Positions 18,514-27,505 of a stretch of DNA of 49,795 nucleotides are shown piece by piece. The notes beneath the pieces are model-generated. The model made no database searches. It had not been told where the DNA came from and saw nothing but the letters and a program-made list of their open reading frames with translations. The translations under genes and the position numbers were made by a program. Each line of letters starts with the position of its first letter. Position 1 is the stretch's first letter. The stretch comes from Halobacillus aidingensis (GTDB lineage Bacteria > Bacillota > Bacilli > Bacillales > Halobacillaceae): NCBI RefSeq assembly GCF_900104185.1, contig NZ_FNIZ01000004.1, positions 224,827 through 274,621 of the forward strand, written 5' to 3'.

Positions 18514-19631
18514 TATCTTTTCTTCCCTTCTGATTTTAAAACTTTAGCTTTCCATAAAACAAAAGGGAAAAGAAGTAATGGGATACCAAATTGGAATGGA
18601 AAATGAATAATCCATGGTACCATGCTAATTCCCTCACTTATATGTTCAGCAAAATTCTTACTGATGATAATAGACATAAAAGCAATGATCATCGCCATGG
18701 GGTAGATGAAAGCACGATAAGGTCGATTGAAAACTAGTTCTAACCCTTTTAACCCGCCATAAAAGAAAATGCTGACTTTCACCAAAATGCCAAACATCAC
18801 AACAAAAATAATGATTAAGTCGACACGTTCAATAAAGTCCCATAAAGAAATTTCCCCCGTAGCGGTTAAAAGCGGGAATTTGGACCTTAATTTTGCTTCG
18901 GGACCTAAAGTCGCTATTTGCACAAAGGACGAATAAGCCAAGATAAGACCGCTGACTATTAAAGCAAAAATTGTCGTTTTCCCGGCATAACGAACCTTAC
19001 TGGCATAGGGAAGGATCATCATAAAGGCTACAAGTTCACCAAATGGAAAAGTAATCAATTCAGGAAAGACCGTGCCTATCACAGGTCCTATGCCTTCGGG
19101 AAGTATGGGCATAACATTTTTAACGTGGAGTTCTCTACTAAATAAAAGCAAGATACCAATCGCGAAGATCGAACCCATCAAATAAGGGGCATAAATTTCA
19201 GAAAAACGCCCTAAAACTTCCAAGCCAAGGTAGAGGATATAGGCGACGAACAGCATGAAGGTGATGGAGATCACTTCAATTGGAGTGTTCACTAACATGT
19301 CTCCAACAATCAATTCTCCAAAATCTCTCAGAACTCTCGCCGATACGTAGAAGAAATACAGGATATACAATAGAATGAATACTTTTGAGATTACTTTTCC
19401 CAAAACAATCTCCATAATTTCAAATAAATTCTTCTCTGGAATCCTCGATAATAAGAAAGTGTAAAACCATACAGGAATAATACTTAATAAGCAGGCAACA
19501 ATCACCGCAATCCAACTGTCTTGTTTGGCCTCCCCACCAATTCCTACTACAATGGCACTCCCAAATAAAAAGGCACTAACAAGAATAAATAGTTGGGTTA
19601 ATGAAATTTTTTCAACCAATTCTCTTTGCAT
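18513..19631 (-). CDS. Germinant receptor B subunit (spore germination permease)
   Basis: The 372-residue B subunit, an APC-like permease with about ten membrane segments, presumed to bind the germinant. The N-terminus KISLTQLFILVSAFLFGSA is typical of GerAB proteins. I chose the ATG at 19631 because AGGTG lies 9 bases upstream; a GTG four codons earlier overlaps that site. The stop overlaps the A gene start by one base (TAATG). It is preceded by a small two-helix membrane gene 12 bases away. In most operons the A gene comes first; here B precedes A. Confidence 0.92.
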   Translation of the reverse strand: MQRELVEKISLTQLFILVSAFLFGSAIVVGIGGEAKQDSWIAVIVACLLSIIPVWFYTFLLSRIPEKNLFEIMEIVLGKVISKVFILLYILYFFYVSARVLRDFGELIVGDMLVNTPIEVISITFMLFVAYILYLGLEVLGRFSEIYAPYLMGSIFAIGILLLFSRELHVKNVMPILPEGIGPVIGTVFPELITFPFGELVAFMMILPYASKVRYAGKTTIFALIVSGLILAYSSFVQIATLGPEAKLRSKFPLLTATGEISLWDFIERVDLIIIFVVMFGILVKVSIFFYGGLKGLELVFNRPYRAFIYPMAMIIAFMSIIISKNFAEHISEGISMVPWIIHFPFQFGIPLLLFPFVLWKAKVLKSEGKKR

Positions 19632-19643
19632 AAAAGGGTTCAC

Positions 19644-19874
19644 CTAGCTTCTTTTTTCTCTGCTTTCTTTTTTACTCATTCGATAATCAAGGAAAAAGGA
19701 AGCAAAAAGACCCGTGATCAGTGCGGTAAACACGATCGTTTCCCTTGTTCCAGCATCCAATGTTAAGGAGAAGTGAAGGGTTTGGAAAAATGAAAGATTA
19801 TATAAATGCATATCCAATAGAATGGATAAAAGAGTTGATGAAATAAGTATGAATACGAAAGCTATTGTGACCAT
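19644..19874 (-). CDS. Small two-helix membrane protein, likely germinant receptor D subunit
   Basis: 76 residues with two predicted membrane helices (about 3-20 and 46-64) and a basic C-terminal tail (RMSKKESREKRS). AGGAGAGG lies 6 bases before the ATG. Several Bacillus germinant receptor operons contain a D gene of this size and topology that modulates germination rate, and this gene opens the operon 12 bases before the B gene. The call rests on size, topology and position; I see no sequence signature specific to the family. Confidence 0.7.
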   Translation of the reverse strand: MVTIAFVFILISSTLLSILLDMHLYNLSFFQTLHFSLTLDAGTRETIVFTALITGLFASFFLDYRMSKKESREKRS

Positions 19875-20147
19875 AAAACCCTCTCCTTTTCTTTATTTGA
19901 CCATAGCTCTATTCCTTTCCATAAAAGGGGGGATTTATAAGGTGGTTTGAAATTCAAATTCGTGATCAAGCTAAAGTCAAACTTCCTCCTGCTCTACACC
20001 TCTTTGAGAAAATTCTGCCTCCATCGCACGATTCCTTTAACAAAGCTTCGGTCACACACTTTTTTAACTAAAAAAGGTACAGATCGATTGTCAATCATCA
20101 GCAAAAAATGGCTGCGCAAAATCATGTTAAAGTAGCAAAAATAAAAG
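19875..20147. other. Intergenic stretch upstream of the ger operon
   Basis: AT-rich and non-coding. It must hold the promoter of the ger operon, probably SigG dependent, but I could not find a convincing SigG -35/-10 pair. No repeats or RNA structure recognised. Confidence 0.4.
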
Positions 20148-20179
20148 GAGACGGCTTTCTTTTACAAGAAAGCCGTCTC
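20148..20179 (-). terminator. Rho-independent terminator of the lipoprotein nucleosidase gene
   Basis: A 14-bp perfect stem (GAGACGGCTTTCTT and complement) with a 4-base loop. On the minus strand it runs into CTTTTATTTT, 27 bases after the stop. Confidence 0.9.
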
Positions 20180-20206
20180 TTTACTAGCTATTACAATGTA
20201 AGGATT

Positions 20207-21016
20207 CTACATGTTTTTTAATATTTCTTCCATCACATGACTGGAGTTCTTTGCTGCCTCTTCTACAAAGTTTTCTTGAATCCCAGCAGCTTCCTCTTCC
20301 GCATCGTCAGAAGCCGAGCGAATGACTACATAGGGAATTTCATTTAAGTACGCTACTTGTCCAACAGCGGCTCCTTCCATTTCCACGACATACGCATCAA
20401 ACGTTTCATGAATCCAATTTGCCTTTTCTTTACTTGCAATGAATTGGTCGCCTGTCGCAATCGGTCCTTTAAAAACATCAACGTAATCAGGAAGACCTTC
20501 CGTACCTTTCTCAGCTAGCTGAACCAACTTTTGATCGGCTTCAAAATATCGTGTGTCCATGTATGGAATCTGCCCTGGTTTAAAATCTTTAGCCGTTTCG
20601 TCCATGTCGTGATGGACCGTCTTCGTAGAAATAACGATGTCTCCCAAACCTAGGTCCGGGTGGATTCCGCCAGCAACTCCAGAGTTAATCAACACATCCA
20701 CTCCAAAATCACTGATGAGCATTTGGGCCGCAGAAGCTGCATTCACTTTTCCTATTCCGGATTTCACAAGTACAATGGGCTGGCCTTCCAACTCTCCCTC
20801 ATAAAAAGTTAATTGGCCTTTATTCGTTGTTTCTTCCACTTCCATATGAGAATGAAGAATGTCAATTTCCACTTCCATCGGACCGATGATTCCTACTACT
20901 TTTTCTTCCTTTTTGTTAGCCGCTCCTGCTTCCTCCGGCTTCTCTCCACACCCTGCCAGTAAGAAGGCTAAAATCAGGACTCCAATTAAAAAACTTGCTC
21001 TTTGTTTTAAACTCAT
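20207..21016 (-). CDS. Lipoprotein-anchored 5'-methylthioadenosine/S-adenosylhomocysteine nucleosidase
   Basis: MTA/SAH nucleosidase (MtnN/Pfs fold) with an N-terminal lipoprotein signal, 269 residues. The signal peptide ends in LLAGC (Cys23), followed by an acidic/Ala linker to about residue 38. The catalytic core starts VVGIIGPMEVEID, with Glu50 aligning to Glu12 of the Escherichia coli enzyme. GVAGGIHPDLGLGD, VEMEGAAVGQVA (the Glu174 equivalent) and RSASDDAEE (the Asp197 equivalent) follow, so the enzyme should be active. The ATG at 21016 is chosen for its GGGAGGAG site. Extracellular anchoring is unusual, since MtnN is normally cytoplasmic. It is monocistronic. Confidence 0.9.
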   Translation of the reverse strand: MSLKQRASFLIGVLILAFLLAGCGEKPEEAGAANKKEEKVVGIIGPMEVEIDILHSHMEVEETTNKGQLTFYEGELEGQPIVLVKSGIGKVNAASAAQMLISDFGVDVLINSGVAGGIHPDLGLGDIVISTKTVHHDMDETAKDFKPGQIPYMDTRYFEADQKLVQLAEKGTEGLPDYVDVFKGPIATGDQFIASKEKANWIHETFDAYVVEMEGAAVGQVAYLNEIPYVVIRSASDDAEEEAAGIQENFVEEAAKNSSHVMEEILKNM

Positions 21017-21211
21017 GTTATTTCTCCTCCCAACAATTAAAATACGAACGTTAATATAAAATATTAAATTATTGTACGTGTTTAATTCTACACAACTCAA
21101 TATCTCTTGCCAACCGTTCTTTTAAAATTTGCAAAAACGAATTTTAATGAGTGAAAGTACAAGCGTATAACTTAGTCACTTTATGTACCATACGTTTCAT
21201 TGGCAAAACAA
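21017..21211. other. Intergenic stretch upstream of the nucleosidase gene
   Basis: AT-rich and non-coding; presumably holds the nucleosidase promoter. No structure is recognised before the terminator at 21212. Confidence 0.35.
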
Positions 21212-21248
21212 AAAGAGCCTGCGTACTTTTTAAGTATGCAGGCTCTTT
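21212..21248 (-). terminator. Rho-independent terminator downstream of the stress-protein gene
   Basis: Arms AAAGAGCCTGCGTACTT and AGTATGCAGGCTCTTT pair with one G-T, with A/T-runs at both ends. It lies about 107 bases past the stop of the flavin-binding stress protein gene. Confidence 0.8.
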
Positions 21249-21355
21249 CGCTTGGTAACATGATCATGTCGTTTAACATTGTCTGATATATAGTTAGGAG
21301 GCTTTACTAAAAAGGACTCCCAACCTTATAAAGCTTAATATGTTTCTGACAGAGA

Positions 21356-21871
21356 TTATCTCGGTCTCTCATTAAAGTTAACTGTGTCTTTCAAATCATT
21401 ACCTTCTTCCATAGAACTACTGCTGGCCATCTTTTTCACAAATTCTTTGACGGTTTTCACGCTAAGTCCGGATTCCCAAAACTCTGCAATTTCAGGTTTC
21501 ACTTTGACCAGGACAACATTCGGATTATCGGCGGAAGTGTTCAACACTTTTTCGATAATCTTATTCCAAAATTCTTCTTTCTTCTCGTCATCTGAGACGA
21601 ACTCAGCTGTGCCGCTGATCGATACATAGGATTTGCCCGCGTAGGCCAAGTTGACGGCCGGGTTCCGTTGGATATCCCTGTACTTTTCTGTATCTTTCTC
21701 TGTGATGAACCAGATCTCTCCCCTGTCCATTTCAACTTCCTTTGTTTGCATCGGCCTGGACATCAGTTTGCCTTCCGGAGATACCGTAGTCAGCATCGCT
21801 ACCTTCTCATCTTTAATTAATTCTTTTATTTTCTTGACGGTTTCCTGGTTTTCCGATGTTTGGTCAGCCAT
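21356..21871 (-). CDS. General stress protein 26-like, pyridoxamine 5'-phosphate oxidase fold
   Basis: A 171-residue split-barrel FMN-binding protein like Bacillus subtilis YdaG (GSP26). Conserved blocks are VAMLTTVSPEGKLMSRPMQ (about 24-42), IWFITEKDTEKYRDIQRNP and VNLAYAGKSYVSISGTAE; the C-terminal VKVKPEIAEFWESG belongs to the GSP26 branch. AAGGAGG precedes the ATG. The C-terminal 35 residues are charged and variable. YdaG is SigB controlled; I looked for GTTTAA/GGGTAT upstream and saw no convincing match. It is probably a flavin or F420-like reductase of unknown substrate. Confidence 0.88.
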   Translation of the reverse strand: MADQTSENQETVKKIKELIKDEKVAMLTTVSPEGKLMSRPMQTKEVEMDRGEIWFITEKDTEKYRDIQRNPAVNLAYAGKSYVSISGTAEFVSDDEKKEEFWNKIIEKVLNTSADNPNVVLVKVKPEIAEFWESGLSVKTVKEFVKKMASSSSMEEGNDLKDTVNFNERPR

Positions 21872-21990
21872 TGATCTTTCCCTCCTTCAGAATCTCTTTT
21901 TCTTAAGTGTAAAGTCTTTTAATATCTATCACATTTGTTGTTCCTTTTCCCGGACACATGCAAGACTACACTTTGGTTTTAGTCTATAAA

Positions 21991-22029
21991 AAAGTCTCCC
22001 TTAAGTTTTTTGATTTTAAGGGAGACTTT
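21991..22029. terminator. Hairpin terminator downstream of the urease operon
   Basis: A 14-bp perfect stem (AAAGTCTCCCTTAA and complement) with an 11-base loop and A/T-runs. It lies about 247 bases past ureD on the minus strand; no closer terminator is seen. The stretch 22030-22275 is otherwise without a supported gene and holds a short hairpin (CCACTTT/AAAGTGG) near 22207. Confidence 0.7.
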
Positions 22030-22275
22030 AGCGATTTTTAATTCTTGAAACTTATAGAGGACAACCTCTATTCAAAAAAACTAATCTCACCTTACGTGCG
22101 ACCATCCAGAAAGTAAAACAACCTAATTCCTTAATAGAGTAATATAGTTGATTAGTCTAAGAAAGCAGCCGGATTATTTTTTGAAAGTACCTGAACCCAA
22201 TAGGTTACCACTTTATCAAAGTGGAGATTAGACACCGGTCTATATTTCAATGCACTCCTACAAACTAGACCACCG

Positions 22276-23088
22276 TTAATACTTCCTCCAGGAAACCTCC
22301 CCTTTCCCCAATAATTCTTTTCTTGCAAAGGTATGGATGTGGGAGATGACCTTTTCAATTGTCTGCGTCCGGTTATCTAAAATCCGCACAACAATCCCGC
22401 CACCCTCCATGTCAGAAATACCGAAACGGACATGAGGATAAAGCTCGATTACACTTTCATATAGAGATTCACCTAATTCACGAGAAGCTTTCGGATGAAA
22501 AATGATGAAAGAACCTACATGTGTGTGTCCCTCTAACTGCAATACCCCTTCCAACTCATCATCAGGTTCTAAGAAAAGGTGATCAAACAAAACGAGCTTT
22601 CCATTTTGGTAGACTTTTAATTTGTTCCTCACCCAGTCATATTGGAAGTTCGATCCATCTTCAGACCAGCCCGGAGTGATGATATCGCTGTAAACGAAAG
22701 AGGAGTTTGGTTCCATCTCAACCGTCGTCTCTTGGATAAACTTGGCTCCCTTATACAAAATCAATGGATCTAAACAATACTCAAGAACACTATCAGCGCC
22801 TAGCTGTATCGTCGTACGCTGCTCCACTGGCTTTGAAGGTGATTTATACACCTTTGTGGAGGCTTGACTTGTGACCGCCAGTTCCGCTCCTTCTTCCAAT
22901 TTAATTGTAGATCCGTATGTATCCCCGTCGACATACCCTCCACCTACATGAATAAGGTAGACAGACAAGGAATCATCATCGAGGCGAACAGGACGGGTAT
23001 ATTTAAATGCTCCTTCATAATATCCATGAATCATGGCCCTCGAATTGCGGTTCTTCACCTCAAGGTTAAGAAGACCCGTTTCACTCAT
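22276..23088 (-). CDS. ureD: Urease accessory protein UreD
   Basis: The 270-residue UreD/UreH scaffold that binds the urease apoprotein and channels nickel from UreG. The block [20 protein letters not shown] (about 46-65) followed by [12 protein letters not shown] and [19 protein letters not shown] is diagnostic. Its ATG overlaps the ureG stop by four bases (ATGA). It is the last gene of the operon, as in many Bacillaceae urease clusters. Confidence 0.95.
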   Translation of the reverse strand: MSETGLLNLEVKNRNSRAMIHGYYEGAFKYTRPVRLDDDSLSVYLIHVGGGYVDGDTYGSTIKLEEGAELAVTSQASTKVYKSPSKPVEQRTTIQLGADSVLEYCLDPLILYKGAKFIQETTVEMEPNSSFVYSDIITPGWSEDGSNFQYDWVRNKLKVYQNGKLVLFDHLFLEPDDELEGVLQLEGHTHVGSFIIFHPKASRELGESLYESVIELYPHVRFGISDMEGGGIVVRILDNRTQTIEKVISHIHTFARKELLGKGEVSWRKY

Positions 23089-23702
23089 GCTTTCAATCCT
23101 TTAAGAAAGGCATTGGATTTGATCCAATCGATCACTTCATCCAAACCATCTTGAGTCTTTAAGTTTGTGAAAACAAAAGGCTTTTCTCCTCTCGCTTTGA
23201 TTGTATCCTGTCTCATAATATCCAAGTCAGCCCCTACATAAGGGGCAAGATCTGTTTTATTTACAACAAATAAATCCGATTTGATCATGCCCTGTCCATT
23301 CTTTCTTGGAATTTTTTCTCCTTGCGCCACATCGATAATATAAATAGAGAAGTCCACCAGTTCAGGACTGAAGGTTGCTGCTAAGTTATCACCGCCACTT
23401 TCTACAAAAATCAAATCAAGATCACTGTGGCGCTCCTTCAATTCATCAATGGCTGAAAAATTCATAGAAGCATCTTCTCGTATCGCCGTATGAGGGCAAC
23501 CTCCCGTTTCAACTCCAATTACTCGATCATCTTCCAACACCCCATTTTTCAAAAGAAACATCGCATCCTCTTTTGTATAAATATCGTTCGTGATAACCGC
23601 CATACTCAATTCATCCTTAAGATCCCGGGTTATTCTCTCTACAAGCATCGTTTTTCCTGCACCAACAGGACCTCCAACTCCAATACAAATCGGTTCCATC
23701 AT
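23085..23702 (-). CDS. ureG: Urease accessory GTPase UreG
   Basis: The nickel-binding GTPase that drives urease metallocentre assembly, 205 residues. The P-loop is GGPVGAGKT (about 10-18), the Cys-Pro-His nickel motif lies in [34 protein letters not shown] is the Walker B region, and [12 protein letters not shown] is the base-specificity loop. The start is the first of two adjacent ATG codons at 23702, with GAGGAG upstream; the frame stays open 36 bases further. It overlaps ureD by four bases. Confidence 0.96.
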   Translation of the reverse strand: MMEPICIGVGGPVGAGKTMLVERITRDLKDELSMAVITNDIYTKEDAMFLLKNGVLEDDRVIGVETGGCPHTAIREDASMNFSAIDELKERHSDLDLIFVESGGDNLAATFSPELVDFSIYIIDVAQGEKIPRKNGQGMIKSDLFVVNKTDLAPYVGADLDIMRQDTIKARGEKPFVFTNLKTQDGLDEVIDWIKSNAFLKGLKA

Positions 23703-23738
23703 TTCCACTCCTCTATATTTGATAAGATAAGATTTCAA

Positions 23739-24437
23739 TTAAGACATGAACAGCCGCACATTCAACCGTTCATGATGCATTTGAGCAATTTCAAGACCAA
23801 GGCTCCCCGCACCTAAATCATCTGATGAAAGATTGATAATTGATTGGACTGCTTCTTCCACGATAGGTTGCAGGTCTACTAAAATCCTTTGCCCGTCGGT
23901 CTGCCCGATCGGTATTCCCCTGACCGCATTTTGTACAAGAGAAGACAAGTTCGTGAACAAGAATGTCTCCACTGCCACTTTTTTAGGAATATTCAGGGAA
24001 TGATAAACGGCTGCAAGAACTACCGAAGGATGGCCATAAGCTTCCTTTTCTTTGATCCATGACAAGTACTCGCTCAAATCAGTTGATGGATATAATTCCA
24101 TGAACAGCTTAGCCATACGCTCTCCCATTTTCCGGTTTCCTTCTCTCGTCTCTCGTGCTACACAAGTAGCGAACAAAACATGATCGATTTCTAGGAGATC
24201 CTCAGGTCTGCCATTTTCTATACTTTCATAAGCTAGACGGCAAGCGAGTCCATCATTGAAGATTAATTGCTTCTTTAAGAAGACAATCAGTGCCTGCTTA
24301 AAGCTCTCCGTTCCAATCACTACATTTTCTTGAATATACGTTTCAAACCCGAAAGAATGAGAGAAGGCCCCCGAGGGAAATTGAGAGTCACTAAGCTGCA
24401 ATAACGGCATCAAACCATTAGTCATGGTGATGTCCAA
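23739..24437 (-). CDS. ureF: Urease accessory protein UreF
   Basis: A 232-residue all-helical UreF, the GTPase-gating component of the UreD-F-G complex. The N-terminal LLQLSDSQFPSGAFSHSFGFE block is diagnostic, and RGIPIGQTDGQRIL fits the C-terminal part. It overlaps the 3' end of ureE by 20 bases. The ribosome binding site is weak. The start could be the second ATG at 24425, which has GGA 7 bases upstream and leaves an N-terminus (MTNGLMPLLQL) closer to relatives. Confidence 0.94.
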   Translation of the reverse strand: MDITMTNGLMPLLQLSDSQFPSGAFSHSFGFETYIQENVVIGTESFKQALIVFLKKQLIFNDGLACRLAYESIENGRPEDLLEIDHVLFATCVARETREGNRKMGERMAKLFMELYPSTDLSEYLSWIKEKEAYGHPSVVLAAVYHSLNIPKKVAVETFLFTNLSSLVQNAVRGIPIGQTDGQRILVDLQPIVEEAVQSIINLSSDDLGAGSLGLEIAQMHHERLNVRLFMS

Positions 24438-24864
24438 TATAGCGGAATGGTTCAGGCACCTTTCTCTTTTCTCGCTTATGAGGTACTCCTAAGTCCTGAA
24501 GCAATTCCTCGATCAAATAATCGTACTGCACTATCATTTCTTCTCTTTCAAACTGGGCGGGCAAATGACGGTTTCCCAGCTGATGGGCGATATCCCCCAT
24601 TTGCTGCATATTTGTTGGGCTGATGACCAAGACATCATCTTTTTTCACAGAAATGACGACCATATTTTTTTCATCCATATACAATACGTCTCCGTCCGAG
24701 AGCTCTTCACTTTTAGATAGCCTCATCCCAATCTCATTTCCATGGTCTGTTGTCATGCGTTGAATCCTTTTGACAAGCTGGTCGCTTTCCAAGTATACGT
24801 ATTCAATATGAGGAGCTCGTTTCTCTAATGTAGCTACGTTTCCGACTATATTTTCAATGATCAT
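24418..24864 (-). CDS. ureE: Urease accessory protein UreE, nickel chaperone
   Basis: A 148-residue nickel-binding chaperone. The ATG at 24864 is chosen for its GAGGTGAGG site; the frame is open 78 bases further into ureC. The N-terminus starts MIIENIVGN, the peptide-binding domain has RMSKSEELSDGDVLY, and the metal domain has QMGDIAHQLGNRHLPAQF with its conserved His. The C-terminal His tail is short (GHHHD) compared with the long tails of Klebsiella-type UreE. It lies between ureC (10-base gap) and ureF (20-base overlap). Confidence 0.94.
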   Translation of the reverse strand: MIIENIVGNVATLEKRAPHIEYVYLESDQLVKRIQRMTTDHGNEIGMRLSKSEELSDGDVLYMDEKNMVVISVKKDDVLVISPTNMQQMGDIAHQLGNRHLPAQFEREEMIVQYDYLIEELLQDLGVPHKREKRKVPEPFRYIGHHHD

Positions 24865-24874
24865 TTTCCTCACC

Positions 24875-26584
24875 TCAAAATAAGAAATATCGTTGTGCCA
24901 TAGGAACCGTTTCCGCCGGTTCACATTCAATGACTTCTCCATCTACTTTCACTACATAGGTTTGTGGGTCGACTTCGATTTTTGGTGTTTCTCCATTATG
25001 AATCATCGATCGTTTCGTTAAATTCCGCACACCGGAAATCGGCCGTACCATTTTCTTCAACCCCAGCTCTTCATGCAGACCTTTCTCATGAGCCTTTTTC
25101 GATACAAACGTCAGCGAGGTTTTGTCTTTCGCTTGGCCGTGAGAACCGAACATTTCTCTGTAAAAAACGGGTTGGGGAGTAGGAATGCTTGCGTTAGGAT
25201 CACCCATCAAGCTGTGGGCGATCATCCCGCCTTTAATAATCAACTCCGGCTTCACACCAAAAAACTTCGGATCCCAAAGCACTAAATCAGCCAGTTTTCC
25301 ACTTTCCACTGATCCGACATAATCAGAAATCCCATGTGTAATGGCCGGATTGATCGTGTATTTAGCAATGTATCTTTTAGCACGAAAGTTGTCCTTCTTG
25401 TTGTGGTCTCCTTCTAAAGACCCGAGCTGTTTTTTCATTTTATCCGCTGTTTGCCACGTACGGATAATGACTTCTCCTACACGCCCCATTGCCTGGGAAT
25501 CGGAAGAAATCATGCTGAATACCCCGAGGTCATGAAGAATATCTTCAGCAGCAATCGTCTCTTTCCGAATTCGAGAATCTGCAAAAGCGATATCCTCCGG
25601 TACACTTGGATCCAAGTGGTGACAAACCATCAGCATGTCCAAATGTTCTTCAAGTGTGTTAACCGTATAAGGCCTGGTCGGATTTGTGGAGGAAGGGAGT
25701 ATATTCGGATAACTTGCCGCTTCAATGATATCCGGTGCATGTCCTCCTCCTGCTCCCTCGGTATGATAGGTATGGATAACTCGATCATCGATCGCTTGAA
25801 GCGTATGTTCCACAAAACCTCCTTCATTCAATGTATCGGTATGTATAGCCACCTGAACATCATTTCGGTCAGCTACACGTAAACAAGTATCAATGGATGA
25901 AGCCGTCGTCCCCCAGTCTTCATGGAGCTTTAACCCTACAGCTCCCGCTTCCACTTGCTCTTGAATGGCTTCTTCACTAGATGAATTCCCTTTTCCTAAA
26001 AACCCTAGATTCATCGGATATTCATCCGCTGCTTCAAGCATTCGATGGATATTCCACGGACCTGGCGTACAAGTAGTCGCTTTCGTTCCAGTAGCGGGAC
26101 CTGTGCCTCCTCCGATCATCGTAGTGATTCCTGAGGAAAGAGCTGTTTCAATTTGCTGCGGTGAAACAAAGTGAATATGAGCATCAATCCCGCCTGCAGT
26201 GACAATCATTCCTTCCGCTGCTACGACTTCCGTTGAAGCCCCAATTACAATATCGATATCGTCCATGAGCAAAGGATTTCCCGCTTTCCCGATAGCTGAG
26301 ATCCAGCCTTCTTTCACACCGATATCCGCTTTGAAAATGCCTGAATGATCCAAGATAACGGCATTGGTAATGACAAGATCGACAGCCTCATCGCTTGTAG
26401 CTAACGGATGCTGCCCCATCCCGTCCCTGATCACTTTACCGCCACCGAACTTCACTTCATCTCCGTATGTCGTATAATCCTTTTCCACTTCAATGAATAA
26501 TTCCGTATCCGCCAAGCGAACGGCATCCCCCGTAGTAGGTCCAAACATCTCAGCATATTGTTTTCGCGACATTTCAAAACTCAT
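24875..26584 (-). CDS. ureC: Urease subunit alpha (catalytic)
   Basis: The catalytic subunit, hydrolysing urea to ammonia and carbamate, 569 residues. The nickel-site motifs are intact: [11 protein letters not shown], the carbamylated Lys in [23 protein letters not shown], and the flap with the catalytic His in [29 protein letters not shown] precedes the ATG, which overlaps the ureB stop by four bases. The enzyme is cytoplasmic. It follows separate beta and gamma genes, the usual bacterial three-subunit arrangement. Confidence 0.98.
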   Translation of the reverse strand: MSFEMSRKQYAEMFGPTTGDAVRLADTELFIEVEKDYTTYGDEVKFGGGKVIRDGMGQHPLATSDEAVDLVITNAVILDHSGIFKADIGVKEGWISAIGKAGNPLLMDDIDIVIGASTEVVAAEGMIVTAGGIDAHIHFVSPQQIETALSSGITTMIGGGTGPATGTKATTCTPGPWNIHRMLEAADEYPMNLGFLGKGNSSSEEAIQEQVEAGAVGLKLHEDWGTTASSIDTCLRVADRNDVQVAIHTDTLNEGGFVEHTLQAIDDRVIHTYHTEGAGGGHAPDIIEAASYPNILPSSTNPTRPYTVNTLEEHLDMLMVCHHLDPSVPEDIAFADSRIRKETIAAEDILHDLGVFSMISSDSQAMGRVGEVIIRTWQTADKMKKQLGSLEGDHNKKDNFRAKRYIAKYTINPAITHGISDYVGSVESGKLADLVLWDPKFFGVKPELIIKGGMIAHSLMGDPNASIPTPQPVFYREMFGSHGQAKDKTSLTFVSKKAHEKGLHEELGLKKMVRPISGVRNLTKRSMIHNGETPKIEVDPQTYVVKVDGEVIECEPAETVPMAQRYFLF

Positions 26585-26892
26585 AGATCAGCCCTCCTAT
26601 TGAACTGATTACTCAAACCGCAAATCTTCCTTTCACCAGAAAACGCTACAAGCTCGACTTCTTTCTCATCTCCTGGCTCAAAACGAACAGCCGTGCCTGC
26701 TGGAATATTTAAATGCCTGCCTTTTGCATGCTCCCGGTCGAATTGTAAGTAGGGATTCACTTCATAAAAATGAAAGTGGGAGCCGATTTGGACAGGGCGG
26801 TCTCCTCGATTCAATACATTGACTTTGACGACTTCTTTTCCTTCATTACAAACAATCGGTTCTTTCCGTAATAAAAACTCTCCTGGTATCAT
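26581..26892 (-). CDS. ureB: Urease subunit beta
   Basis: 103 residues. MIPGEFLL, the conserved [19 protein letters not shown] block and the C-terminal GLSNQFN region identify it. A GGGGG ribosome binding site precedes the ATG. It overlaps ureC by four bases and lies 15 bases after ureA. Confidence 0.97.
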   Translation of the reverse strand: MIPGEFLLRKEPIVCNEGKEVVKVNVLNRGDRPVQIGSHFHFYEVNPYLQFDREHAKGRHLNIPAGTAVRFEPGDEKEVELVAFSGERKICGLSNQFNRRADL

Positions 26893-26907
26893 CGTTCAAC
26901 CCCCTTC

Positions 26908-27210
26908 TCAGCGAATCGGATCATGAATGGTCACAAGCTTTACACCATCAGGAAACGTCGCTTCCACTTGAATATCAGGAATCATCTCTGGGATACCTTC
27001 CATGACATCTTCTCTCTCCAGAATCGTTGCGCCATATCGCATCAACTCCGCTACTGGTTTGCCATCCCTTGCCCCTTCGACCACTTCATAAGTGATAATG
27101 GCGACCGCTTCAGGGTAGTTGAGCTTTAACCCTCTCCCCTGACGCCTCCGCGCAAGATCAGCTGCCGAAACCACCATGAGCTTTTCCATCTCTCTAGACG
27201 TTAACTTCAT
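26908..27210 (-). CDS. ureA: Urease subunit gamma
   Basis: 100 residues, normal length. [31 protein letters not shown] and [12 protein letters not shown] are the family blocks, and [18 protein letters not shown] closes the protein. It is the first urease structural gene, 52 bases after the small membrane partner of the urea symporter, so the transporter and enzyme are probably cotranscribed. Confidence 0.97.
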   Translation of the reverse strand: MKLTSREMEKLMVVSAADLARRRQGRGLKLNYPEAVAIITYEVVEGARDGKPVAELMRYGATILEREDVMEGIPEMIPDIQVEATFPDGVKLVTIHDPIR

Positions 27211-27262
27211 ACTTCCACCTCCCCTCTGCCCAAATTTCCCTAAGTTTCCTTATGGCATTTCC

Positions 27263-27505
27263 TTACGGCTGCCCGTCCTTCCCTTGCATATATTCAACCA
27301 CAGGGCGAAACGCAATATATAATCCCGCAATGATCAGCCAGCAAAACGATAGATACGTCCATCCTTTGAAAAACTCGAGGCTATAGGAATAACCTGTGAG
27401 GAACATGATCCCAGGAAAAGCAATGATCAGTAACGCCGTCAACCCGAAGGCCCATCTCTTACATAGTTTTGCGTCTTTACTTAGCTGATGCTTGTTTACC
27501 TCCAT
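27263..27505 (-). CDS. Small membrane protein, partner of the DUR3-like symporter
   Basis: 80 residues with two membrane helices (about 18-37 and 49-67) and charged ends. Its start lies inside the 3' end of the symporter gene (29-base overlap). GGAGG within that gene stands 9 bases before the ATG, so translation is probably coupled. Many bacterial SSS transporters come with a small two-helix subunit of this kind. The role in symporter assembly is inferred from position and topology. Confidence 0.75.
   Translation of the reverse strand: MEVNKHQLSKDAKLCKRWAFGLTALLIIAFPGIMFLTGYSYSLEFFKGWTYLSFCWLIIAGLYIAFRPVVEYMQGKDGQP

Noticed and set aside
21880-21990. A SigB promoter for the GSP26-like gene.
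   Set aside because: No GTTTAA/GGGTAT pair at acceptable spacing was found.
22152-22358. A 68-codon minus-strand frame running out of the 3' end of ureD (ending SKNNPAAFLD).
   Set aside because: It overlaps ureD in another frame with no ribosome binding site, and its faint transposase-tail look could not be tied to a family.
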